DNA of 64,000 bases, taken from assembly GCA_034406715.1 (NCBI GenBank), contig CP137870.1:620001-684000 (forward strand), written 5' to 3'. Position numbers and translations under genes: made by a program. The notes beneath the pieces were generated by a model that did no database searches, was not told where the DNA came from, and saw nothing but the letters and a program-made list of their open reading frames with translations. Source of the DNA: Rhodotorula mucilaginosa (lineage: Eukaryota > Basidiomycota > Microbotryomycetes > Sporidiobolales > Sporidiobolaceae). Shown piece after piece: positions 43,801-53,559 of this stretch (its first letter is position 1; the number at the start of each line of letters is the position of its first letter).

Positions 43801-44637
43801 TTACAAGGTTCCCAACGATGGACTGCTGTTGCTGCGATGGTGGGTTGACTGCGGGACGAGGTGCATAGAGATGATGGACAATCTTCGTCGAGCTCGGTCG
43901 TGGCGAGTGTCATGTTCGTATGGACAAGAGAAGGATGCGGATTGCGTCGTCGGATCTTCCTCTCCTTGTCGGCGAGCATTTCCGGACGCGGGGGACTCTG
44001 CTGGCGCTTCGGCCGTCGCCACCGCCGCCCAAGCTTCGTCTTCTTCCGGGACGTGGTAGGAAAGCTTCCGAGTATGATGCGGGGATGAGTGATCTTGTAG
44101 ATCTGATCCGCCCGCGCCGTGTTGAGCGACGTAGAGCGACGTGAGATGTTCTGGCGAGAAGGACGGTGAGAAGTCGGCGTCCAGGTCGGAAAGAGAGGGC
44201 AGGCAAAGGAGGGGGGCAGGCCACGATCTGGGCGGGAGTGTTGTGGCGTGTATAGGTCCGTAATACTCGATCACTTGATCGAGGAATGGGGACCGGAAAC
44301 GAGGGATTGTCGCTGCTGGTTCGCCCCGACGTCGCGACCTCGTCCGCGCCCTCGACTGGCTCCGGGAGATTATAGTCGCGCCGTCGCGCATACTCGGATT
44401 GTGGTCTGCATTCGCCCGAGTCTGCTCGCGCCCTATCACTGGCTTGGAGCTGCCTATCGACCTCGCTCGGCGGCTCTGCGGCCTCGAGTACGGCGCTGCA
44501 GCCACGCGGCCAGGAGCGGCGCCGACTGTAGTCGCGCGGGGACCATCGCTTGCTCGAACTGTGCTGCGACTGTGCAGCTGCCGTCCCCGGGGCTGTTCGT
44601 CGGTGGCGTCGACTTTGGTCGTCGGGGAGATGGGCAT
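43801..44637 (-). CDS. Hypothetical Ser/Arg-rich protein
   Basis: An intronless ORF of 278 codons from an ATG at 44637. The N-terminal half is basic and Ser/Arg-rich. A more ordered patch follows (Phe-Leu-Asp-Gln-Val-Ile-Glu-Tyr-Tyr-Gly-Pro-Ile), then Leu-Pro-Ser-Leu-Ser-Asp-Leu-Asp-Ala-Asp-Phe and a His/Ser-rich end. I do not recognise it. Support is its length, the lack of a competing ORF on either strand and tidy convergent spacing of 97 bp from the RING gene. It could have further exons upstream. Confidence 0.5.
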   Translation of the reverse strand: MPISPTTKVDATDEQPRGRQLHSRSTVRASDGPRATTVGAAPGRVAAAPYSRPQSRRARSIGSSKPVIGREQTRANADHNPSMRDGATIISRSQSRARTRSRRRGEPAATIPRFRSPFLDQVIEYYGPIHATTLPPRSWPAPLLCLPSLSDLDADFSPSFSPEHLTSLYVAQHGAGGSDLQDHSSPHHTRKLSYHVPEEDEAWAAVATAEAPAESPASGNARRQGEEDPTTQSASFSCPYEHDTRHDRARRRLSIISMHLVPQSTHHRSNSSPSLGTL

Positions 44638-45156
44638 GTGAAAAACGCCCCGGGCTTATCGGTGGAGGCGAGTGCTCAGTGGTGATGGGACGCGCGGTGG
44701 CTAGGGCTGCTTGCAGGGTGAGCTTGCACTTTCTCGCAGCGTGTGGTCCAGTCTCAAGAGCCGGGCGATGTCGACGGGAACAGGGAGACTAACAATCGGA
44801 ACTTGGTCTTGATGACGCTGCGGAGACGGCGCTATCGGCCTCCTCCTCCTCGGGGAACACGGTGATAAGCACAAGAGAGGCGGGCTCCAAGCATAGCCGG
44901 CCCCAAATGTACACATACAGCCAAGCACGAGAGTATTCGTAGACGCCTGTCTGTTGACTCGCTCCCGGAAGATCATGCTTTCGGGTTTCCGACAGCTCTG
45001 TACAGAGTGAGGATACAAGCATTTCGGGCGAATCGATGCGCATCGACAGAAGGCAGTCAAGGGTGAGAGGGTCTGTAGGGCAGTGAACGGATGAATAGAG
45101 AGACGCTGAAATGAACCCAACGGTGGGAAGGAAGGGTCCGCGCGGGGAACCGGCCC
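44638..45156 (-). other. Gene-free spacer
   Basis: About 520 bp between two minus-strand genes. It should hold the terminator of the PLC-like gene and the promoter of the hypothetical gene. No RNA gene or repeat was seen. Confidence 0.35.
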
Positions 45157-46881
45157 TCACGCGAGCAAGACCAACAGTCCGCCGGCGGCTGCTGCGGCCA
45201 TCGCCATTCCCGTCGTCGACAACATTGCCGCCGACATGGCGCCCCCAGTCAACTCGGACGAAGTGACGCTTCCGGATCCCGAAGTGCCCGAGCCGGAACT
45301 CTTGGGACTGTTGGAAGAAGAGGTGGTGGTCCCGTTGCCGATCGGTTCGGCGACGTACGATACGCCGTTTAGCTTGGCGGTGTACTCTGCAGAGGGAAAG
45401 ACGCTCGCGTTTGTCAGCCCCGCGGAACTTGCGAAGACGGCCGAAGCCCGGATCGAGCAAGCAGCTAAGGAACGGCATCGTCCGTCGGCCGACTCACCAA
45501 AGACACTGCCATCTCCGACATCGTAGTAGTCCACCAGAGTGAACGTCGGGTTGTACCCATGCTGGGCAACGCACTCGCTCGCCTGAGCGCCGAGCGAGCC
45601 CGTCCCGGTCGCGGCGTTGGTCGTCTCGAGTTCTTGCGTTGCGGGGACCGGGATCGTCGTCCCGAGCAAGGTCATGTTGACGTCGAGGAAGTGGTTGATG
45701 AGGTACTGCGAGGCGACGAGTTCCGAGTACCGGCACGTCAGCCTCCAAGCGTGCAAGTCAAGGTACGGCGAAAGAAACGCACCATCTTGTTTTCCGGACT
45801 GCCGGTCACGCGGTCGACAGTGCACGGGAAAGCGTTGTCGGTGACCTGTCGCACCACTGGAGCGTCAGTGAAGAAAGTTCTCGAAATCCGGACCTTTCAT
45901 GGGCCCGCGCACATCGTACGGCGTCTCCCAGATGTTGGTGAACTCGTCGAGCAGGTACGGCACGCTCGAGACGTCGGCGTTCTGCGCCAAGAAGCTGACG
46001 ACGCGAGTCCCGGCGTTGATCATTTCTCGCAGAGTCGGCCACTCGCTGTACGCGATCGGGACGTTCGCGGGCGTGTAGACGTATTTCGACAGGCCCGAAT
46101 CGGTGTACGATTGGGCCCACACGGAGGGGGCGATCCCGTCCGAGTTGACGAGCAAGAGGGTGATAATCTCGTCGGGGTTGTTGTCGAGCCAAGTCTTGAC
46201 CGTGGACAAGTAAGAGGTGAACGTGCCGGCGTCGAGGAGGAAGCAGCTGCGGAGGCAGATCGGGTCAGACAGGCCCAGCGTAGCGGCCGGTGCTCGGGAG
46301 GATTGTCGACCCACGACGTATGGCAGAGATGCAGGTCGTTGCCGTTCATGTGTCCCTGCACCTGCAACATCCTGACACCATTGTCGAGCTGCGTCGCGAC
46401 CGTGTAATTCTGATTCGCCGCCACTGTCATGTCGACACGGTTTGGTGTCAGCGCCGTCATACAGTCGAAGTTCGCACAAAAGTACGCACAGTTGCCCTTG
46501 GACACGCCGTACGAGTTGTGCGCGCCGATGACCGAGACGTTCGAGTACGAGCGGTCGCAGAACTCGGCATGGCCGTTACAAGTGCTCTGGGCGGCAATCG
46601 GGGCGACTCTGACCGCGCACAAAAAGAGGTCAAGGTGGTCAGTATTTCAGTAGGAAGCATGTCCTGGGGCCTGAGTTCGGATGGCCGCTGTTCCTGCGCG
46701 CAATCCTTTGTTGAAGGATGCGCGTCGAGGTCTCGCTCCGATGACCCGCCGCACGGGGGCGATCAGGCACACAGCAGCTCCGCGCAGCAAGCGTCCACCT
46801 GAGTGTCCGACCGACTCACAATGATGCTGTGAGTGCGAGTGCGGACACGAGCCATCGGAAATGCCGAGACGAGGAGGACAT
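45157..46881 (-). CDS. Secreted PLC-like phosphodiesterase, GPI-anchor type
   Basis: Six exons; the first (46881-46820) encodes a signal peptide (Met-Ser-Ser-Ser-Ser-Arg, then a hydrophobic core) and joins over a 211-nt intron to 46608-46315, then 46246-45913, 45845-45783, 45705-45498 and 45386-45157, all in phase. The mature part opens Cys-Asn-Gly-His-Ala-Glu-Phe-Cys, with Ile-Gly-Ala-His-Asn-Ser-Tyr (PLC X-type His) and Leu-Cys-His-Thr-Ser-Cys-Phe-Leu-Leu-Asp-Ala-Gly. This is the fungal PLC-like TIM-barrel group, related to bacterial PI-PLC but of unproven substrate. The C-terminus is Ser/Gly-rich and ends in Ala/Gly/Leu hydrophobics, as for a GPI signal. Likely at the cell surface. Confidence 0.82.
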
Positions 46882-47386
46882 GGCGTCGAGAATGACGGAG
46901 AACGGTGGAGGTCCGCGAGTCGCAGTGCAGCGGGATCGCCTTGCTGATCGTGAAGACGCGTCTCTGGCAGTCGACTTGGCCTCGGAACGCCGTGTAAGCA
47001 GACTCGAGAGGAGCGTGTTTCGTGCACCGCCTCATCCAGTCTCGGCGTGTCTGCCCTTCTTCTCATTTCCGACCAGATGACACAGCTCGCGTTGCTCTGC
47101 ACACCAACTCTCCCAGGAAAACGCTCGCCGCTACGTGCTCCGTCAAACCAGGCCGCATGCCTCGCTGTGCTCTGTCCGCGGCGCTCAAGCTTGCTCCTCA
47201 TCACCTGCAGCTGCTGCTCGGCTTGGACGGCAAATTTCAGATGCGTAATGCTACATAGATGCGGCTTAGGCCATACAGCCGGCATGTATGACCGGGCGGG
47301 GCCAAGAACTCGGGAGAACGCTCGTTATATGTGCAGGTTGGCCTCCTCGCGGGTCGGTAGCCCCTCGATGACAACGCGACGCCCTC
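46882..47386 (-). promoter_or_regulatory. Upstream region of the PLC-like gene
   Basis: About 500 bp between the signal-peptide exon and the stop of the next minus-strand gene. Long frames exist on both strands, but none has protein-like composition or splice support. Confidence 0.35.
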
Positions 47387-47850
47387 TTAAGCCTGGTGCT
47401 TGTGGCCGATGCCCTCTCCGCCGCCGGTCGTACCGTCAGACGGCGCCTGGCCCGGCTCTGTAGAAGCAAGTACGCGGTCGTCAGCTCCGATAACCCTTTC
47501 CGCCAAGTTTTCTTGTTTTCTGCGAGTGACGCCCCTTCCTCGGCCGGCTCGCTCTTGACGCTCAGAGGGAAAAGGCTGCTCGACTTACTGACTTGCTTCG
47601 GGAACTGACCCTCCTCGCGCTGCTGGTTGGCGTGGGCCATGCGGCCGCCAGTCTCGCCGGTGCCGGCAAGGGCGTCGGTCGCGTTGGCCGAGACGCCGGA
47701 CGCGGTCGAGTGAGCGCCGTTCGAGCCGACGTGGACCGGGGCCTGGCCGTCCTTGGGAGCGCGGTCTTGGGCGGTGGGGATCACTATGGGGAAGGAGAAA
47801 ATGTCAGCGTGACTGATCCGATCGGTTTGCTCGTTGAGTCGCAACTCACT
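47387..47850 (-). CDS. Small Gly-rich hydrophilic protein with split start codon
   Basis: Exons 47850 (A), 47783-47589 and 47457-47387 give 88 residues, in phase, ending Gly-His-Lys-His-Gln-Ala. It is rich in Gly, Ala, Gln, Asn, Thr and Lys with no hydrophobic core, as in stress-related hydrophilins, but no family is recognised. The start is inferred: an exon ends AGAAA before GTGAGT, and the next begins TG-ATC after a CTGAC branch site and CCATAG acceptor, so the first codon is A|TG. No other in-frame ATG lies in about 100 bases of leader. The only alternative is an internal Met in the second exon. The last intron is 131 nt. Confidence 0.6.
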
Positions 47851-49531
47851 TTCTGCTTTAGGTGCGGGTGGTGGGTGAGGTTGTTGCTAGGGGCGAGTGA
47901 GGTGCGAGTTGTAAGAAGGAGGACAAGCTGAGCGAGCAGTGAATCACGGATGAGAGCTGCAGCGATCAGCGAATTTTCGACGAGCGAACGAGTTGCGTCA
48001 CATGCGTCCGGGTCGGCAACTCAAGCTTTGAACATAGCGCGGAGGTCCGGACTGGGACTCCCCTTCTCTGCTTTGTCAATGATGCTCTGCTGACTTATAT
48101 CTGGCAACTATATGGCAGCCCTGCAGGCAGGCCGAACGAATATTTAGTTGACGACATGCGGCCGAGCGGAAAAAGTTGGTCAAAGTCGACGAGAAAATCC
48201 AGCTTGGTGGATCAGTTTGCAGGCGCTCTTTCGTGAATTCAGGAGGAGCATGCGAGAGTCGACGCCTGACTCTACGGTGCGATTAAGCTGGAGCTGTACG
48301 CAAGCTAGCGACGGCCCAAAACCTGCGCCGGGCAGAGATCGGTCGGACACAGAGCACGTCCTTAAGTCACCGCACGACAACTCCTGGTGATGCCATGAAC
48401 CATTGAGCTCTCTACATAGGCAAGTATATGTGAGGCGGCTTTGCTAACGTACTGAGTGAAGTGCGCGTCATTAAGGCGTAGGCTAGGTTGCAAGTTGACG
48501 TAGCTCGCGACGCGAGGCCAGCTTGCGCCGAGCCAGATTCCTTGTCGCCGCATCAGCCTTTCCGGCTGCAGGAAGCTCTCGCCGTTTCCTTGCTCGACAG
48601 ACGCTACTGCTGTAACTTGCTGCTGGCGCACGAAGGATTGCTGCTCTTACTCCCCCAAGTGCACGGCTCGAAACCCGGCACAGCGACTTGAGAAGGTCCT
48701 CGATCTGAACCGAGCGTCCGACCACTTCCCTCTGCCAGCTGCGCGTTCGGCACCTGCTCCTACGGAGTTGTATGCTCATATCGACTGAACTACGGACTGG
48801 AGGTTCCGCCCGATGCGCCGACTAGACAGCCCGTCCCGACGGAAACAGCCTGAATTCGGGTCACTGTGATTCGACGATGGCCGCAATGTCAACTGCGACT
48901 GCTGCTGACAAAAAGCAGCACGACTTTCGAATTTGTCAGCAGCTTGCTCACCGCCAACCCCGCACACCTCGAAAAGGATCGGCGCCGAGTGACGTTCTAT
49001 CGAGGGGTGCTGGCAGCCTCGCAGACGCTGTGAGGAGCGCTGTCGGCGGGCGGAAGGAAATTTGGGAGGCTATAGCGGCCAGAGCACACGTTTTTGAGCG
49101 TCTCTGTGCGCCTGAAGGAGGTTCGGAGGCGGTGATCGGCGATGCCGGTGGGGTTTTTGAAGCTTCCGATTCTTTGACCGAAACCAGCTGGCTGCCTCCG
49201 TCGACCTCTTCTCTGTTTCTCTTGCTTCTGGCCCTCACATAACGCACATCTCCAGTGAGTTTCCGATTGACCACCCCCCGACAACGCGGACGTCCTAGAT
49301 CGAGCAGCGAGTCCCGCCGGCCGCTTTCGCCGCGCCACCGTCTACCTCCGCATCGGCAATCCATACTGCCTCAGTGGCGGAGCCTGTGCCGGCGCAAAAG
49401 AGTGGCCGCTGGAGCGAGTGGATGGACGATCATTCTGCTGCTGCATGCCGCCGTGCATGAGCATCCGTCTCTGGATGCACAGCTGACCTTCTCTCTCTCA
49501 TCGCCGTCATCCCCGCAGCCAGCTGCTAAAA
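47851..49531. other. Gene-free stretch upstream of catalase
   Basis: About 1.7 kb with no supported gene, the longest such gap in the window. It is less GC-rich in places, with AT-rich words such as TATATCTGG and AATATTTAG near 48095-48145. It probably holds a long catalase promoter and the leader of the small Gly-rich gene. A plus-strand ORF at 48877-49242 was judged non-coding. I could not find a clear Yap1 site (TTACTAA-type). Confidence 0.4.
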
Positions 49532-51554
49532 ATGCCATCGCAAGAAGTCTTCCAGAAGGTGAGCAGCCCTGTATACAGAGACGAAGACGAGCTGGACTGA
49601 CCGAGACCTCCCCCAAAATAGCGTGACGGCGCCGTCTATACCACGTCTCAAGGCGCTCCCGTTCAGGAGCCGTACGCTGCTCAGCGTGCCGGCCCGAACG
49701 GACCGCTCCTCCTCCAGGACTTCCACCTGATCGACCTGCTCTCGCACTTTGACCGCGAGCGCATTCCGTAAGTCGGGTGGCGAAAGAGGATCGGCGATCG
49801 CTACTAGATACTGACGGATCGCGTCTGCAGGGAGCGTGTTGTCCACGCCAAGGGAGGCGGAGCGCACGGCGTCTTTGAGGTCACCCACGACATCTCCGAT
49901 CTCACCTGCTCCGAGTTCCTCGGCAAGGTCGGAAACAAGGCCCGCGCCACTGCTCGTTTCTCGACTGTCGGTGGCGAGAGTGGATCGGCCGACACGGCAC
50001 GCGACCCTCGCGGTTTCTCCGTCAAGCTCAGGACCGAGGAGGGCAACTGGGACCATGTCTACGTGAGTCTCGATCTCTGAAGGGCAGGTGCTCTCAAAAG
50101 AGAGACTGACTGTAGCGGCGGCGCTCCCGTGCAGAACAACACCCCGGTTTTCTTCCTGCGTGACCCGGCCAAGTTCCCTCAGTTCATCCGAACTCAGAAG
50201 CGTGACCCGCAGACGCACTTGAAGGATGCCGACATGTTCTGGGGTACGTGATGCCGCCGCTTGACCACCACTTGCCAGCCTCGACGGAATTTCAGCTCTT
50301 GCGACCACGTGCTGATTCTATGCGACTTCTCTCGACAGATTACCTGTCGCAGAACCCGGAGGCTTTCCATCAGGTGCGCACGCCGCCGGTAATCATCTCT
50401 TGCTGCCGTAAACAACGATCGCTGACGAGCTCTCGCCCCGTCTCCTCTGCGACACCCCTCGTTGCTTCTCACAATCACCTACAACCCTGTCCTTGTACTC
50501 GTCAGGTCATGATCCTGTTCGGCGACCGTGGCATTCCGGACGGCTACCGCAAGATGCACGGCTACTCCGGCCACACCCACAAGCTCGTCAAGAAGGACGG
50601 CTCGTTCGTCTACGCGCAGTTCCACTACGTTTCGGACCAGAGCCCCGACTTCCTCACCCAGGAGAAGGGTGTCAAGCTCGCGGGCGAGAATCCCGACTAC
50701 TCGACCCAGGACTTGTTCGAGGCGATCGAGCGTGGCGAGCACCCGTCGTGGACTTTCTGCGTCCAGACCATGACCCCGGAGCAGGCTGAGAAGTTCCGCT
50801 ACAACATCCTCGACCTCACCAAGGTAAGCTCTCGAGCTGACGCGACCGGGCAGAAGCGCATGTGCTGATTTCTCTGCAAACGCCGCAGATTTGGCCGCAC
50901 AAGGAGTTCCCCCTCCGCCCGATCGGCAAGCTCACGCTCAACGAGAACCCGAAGAACTACTTTGCCGAGATCGAGCAGGTCGCGTTCTCGCCTTCGCACC
51001 TCATTTCCGGCGTCGAACCGACCGCCGACCCGGTTCTCCAGTCGCGTCTCTTCTCGTACCCGGACACCCACCGTTACCGGCTCGGCGCGAACTACGCCCA
51101 GCTCCCCGTCAACGCGCCTCTCCACCCTCCCGCAAACTTCCAGCGCGACGGCGCCATGGCGTTCTACAACCAGGGCAACCGCCCGGCTTACCAGTCGTCG
51201 ATCCAGCCGCTCACGTACAAGCCGGCTCGCTACGACTTCTCGAAGCACGAAAAGTTCACCGGCGAGTGCGTCAACCAGCTCTCGCTCATCACCGAACTCG
51301 ACTTTGAGCAGCCGCGTCAACTCTGGGAGAAGGTCTTTGACGACGCCGCGCGCAAGCGTTTCATCTCGAACGTCGCCGGTCACCTCGGCGGCGCCAAGAG
51401 CGACGAGATCAAGCAGCGTACCCTCGCCGTCTTCGGAGCCGTCCACCCGGACATCAGCGCCGGTATCGCCAAGGAGATCGGTGTCGCATGCCCGGCGCCC
51501 TTCCAGCCTGCGTCGGCCGCCGAGGCTCTCCATTTCCGCGCCAACATCCAGTAA
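49532..51554 (+). CDS. Monofunctional haem catalase
   Basis: Starts with a 27-nt exon (49532-49558) and runs through about seven exons to a stop at 51554. It splits hydrogen peroxide. Active-site blocks are visible: the distal His in Arg-Val-Val-His-Ala-Lys-Gly, Asn in His-Val-Tyr-Asn-Asn-Thr-Pro, and the haem-ligand Tyr in [12 protein letters not shown]. It has small-subunit length (about 510 residues) without the flavodoxin-like C-terminal domain of large catalases. The end Arg-Ala-Asn-Ile-Gln is not a PTS1 signal, so a cytosolic rather than peroxisomal form is likely. Strong C-ending codon bias fits high expression. It converges with a YAP1-type regulator gene. Confidence 0.93.
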
Positions 51555-51698
51555 TTTCTTCCTTTCGCCGCTGTCATTGAGTAGTCACCGTCCTCACGTA
51601 GTTGATATGTAAAATCATGCCGTACAGACAACACCGGAGAGAGTACTGTGAGAGTCGGCTAAATCTCGCATGTCGCTGTGACCGTCTCTGCCGCCTTC

Positions 51699-53105
51699 TC
51701 ACGCCATCGACAACGTCTGCTGACGGATCTTGGCTCGCTTCGGCAGCGAACGGAAGATGTCGCACACGTCCGACTTGTGGCAGACAAGCCGGCCGTCGTC
51801 GGAGCAGCGCGTCTTGTCCCGCAAAAGCTGGCAGAGCTCGTCCTGCAAAACCCGATTCGTGATCAGCACTGCGCCCGCAACGGGGGCTATCGATTTATCT
51901 CGCAACTCACGCTATCGCAAAGAGGAAAGAGCGGATGGCTGCAGAGTTTGGCCCAGCATTTCTGCGCGACCCAAAGGTTCTTGTCGTCGCCAGCGACGGT
52001 AGGTGGTCGCCACGGGACGGGCAAAGCGCAAGAGACGGCAGTAAAGTCGCACTCGGGTTTGTCGCACGGGATGCGGTTGCCCGGCAACAAGGGCGGCTCG
52101 TCCTCCTCGTTCGGGCAGACATCGTCGACCTCGCCGTCCAGACCTGGTGCGTTCATCCCCGCGGCGGGATTCGTGGACGCTGGCAGCGTAGCACCGGAAA
52201 CTCCTCCCCCGCCGCCGCCGCCCAAGGTTCCCATGAGTTCGAACTCCTCCGCCAATGACGAGAAGAGGGGCGGCAAGGGCATCGTTTCCGAAAAGTCGAA
52301 CGGCGCGTCGAAATCGAACGTCGCCTCGTCAAAATTGGTCGGCAACGGCACGGACAGTTCGGGCGGCAACGGTAGAGTCGAGTCGGGCGCTTGAGAAGCG
52401 CGTGCGAGAAGATCGAGCGAGGAAGCCGGACGTTCCGAAGGAGGCGGAGGCGGGGGAGGCAGGACTGGGATGGGAAGCTGCGCGTGTTCAGCCTTGACGG
52501 GCTCTGGCGGCGTCGCGGCCGTTTTCTTGGATCTCCTCGGTTGCGCACGCGGTTTGACTTCGGTAGGCGAGGCAGCGAGACCGGAAGAGGGGGTGCTCGT
52601 CATCCCGAAGGCCTGGTTCGAAGACAGGTCGTAGTTGAGCGCCGAGGAAGGGACGTCGGTGACTGGCGGATCCTCTCCGCGGCGCAACGCTTCGTTCTCG
52701 GCGGCAAGGCTGTTTCAGCACGCGCAAGTAAGGCATGAGTATCCTCGTGCGTGGTCGAAGACAGCCGGGAAAGGGGGCGCCGCGCACCTGCGAATCGCCA
52801 AAACAAACTCGCGGAGCTGTTCCTCCTGGAGCTTGACCCGCTCTTCCAGTTCGGTGACGTGCTTTTCTTTGCGCTCGCGGAACGCGCGCTGTGCCGCCCG
52901 ATTCTGGAGTTTGCGTTTCTTCTCGGCGTCGAGTTGTTCGTCGGCTGTCCTTGCCGAGGGAGGTCAGCCGGGTCCGCGTAATGGGAGGAGGGGCGTGTAG
53001 CGTACCAGACATGTCTACCAGCGGCTCATCGATGCGCTTGCGTCCCCGTTTGCGCGTCGGTGGTTGGTTCGGCACCTGCTCGGGCGACTGCGAGACTTCG
53101 GACAT
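51699..53105 (-). CDS. YAP1: YAP1/PAP1-type bZIP transcription factor
   Basis: Four exons (53105-53006, 52944-52788, 52709-51911, 51842-51699) give 399 residues. A fungal AP-1 basic region, Gln-Asn-Arg-Ala-Ala-Gln-Arg-Ala-Phe-Arg, is followed by a leucine zipper. The middle is Pro-rich and acidic. A Cys cluster (Cys-Asp-Lys-Pro-Glu-Cys-Asp) sits near residue 315. The C-terminal PAP1-like domain has Asp-Glu-Leu-Cys-Gln-Leu-Leu-Arg-Asp-Lys-Thr-Arg-Cys-Ser and more Cys. In yeast Yap1 and S. pombe Pap1 such Cys form redox disulphides that hide the nuclear export signal, turning on catalase and thioredoxin genes. The position tail-to-tail with a catalase, 144 bp apart, is notable. Confidence 0.82.
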
Positions 53106-53559
53106 GGCGTGAGTCCGAGGTGCGGACTACCCGTCTGGGACGCCCGGTGCGACGGGCAGGCGGGGAACCGCTATGGATATGGTGACCTTGCTCCGTCGGC
53201 TTGCGAGCTCGCTGCGGTCGCACGCGTGCTGCTGGATCGTGCGGAGCCGTGTTTGCCGAAATTTCAGAGGCGAACCGGCGAACGGACGGGCGGAGCTGGG
53301 CGCGAATTCAGCAGAGCAGGCGACAGCTGGAGCGTGTACCGTGGCCACTACACGCTGGTCCTATCGATGCTTGGCTGGAAGGAGCGTAAACGAAGTCCCC
53401 TCTCCATCTGCTGAACTCGGCGCCACTCCGGACTTTGTCAGCAAATTCTGACTCCTTGCGCGCGGAGGCTTTCTGACTAGATGCTGGCTGCAAAGACAGA
53501 ATGATTGCACGCGGACCACTGGACGGAAAGGTCCAAGTCCGGACACAACAGAGGCGCAT
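53106..53559 (-). promoter_or_regulatory. Upstream region of the bZIP gene
   Basis: About 450 bp between the bZIP start and the end of RRB1 on the same strand. It should hold the bZIP promoter and the RRB1 terminator. No other gene is supported. Confidence 0.4.

Noticed and set aside
46608-46660. Apparent frameshift in the PLC-like gene: an ATG at 46660 with a signal-like start is one base out of frame at an A5/T5 run.
   Set aside because: An upstream exon (46881-46820) encodes a clean signal peptide and joins in the right phase through normal GT-AG signals, so no frameshift is needed.
46647-47285. 212-codon minus-strand ORF between the PLC-like gene and the Gly-rich gene.
   Set aside because: Low-complexity Arg/His/Ser composition, overlaps the signal-peptide exon in another frame, and no homologous motif is visible.
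48877-49242. 121-codon plus-strand ORF upstream of catalase.
   Set aside because: Composition is not clearly protein-like and there is no splice or motif support; it was left as possible promoter sequence.
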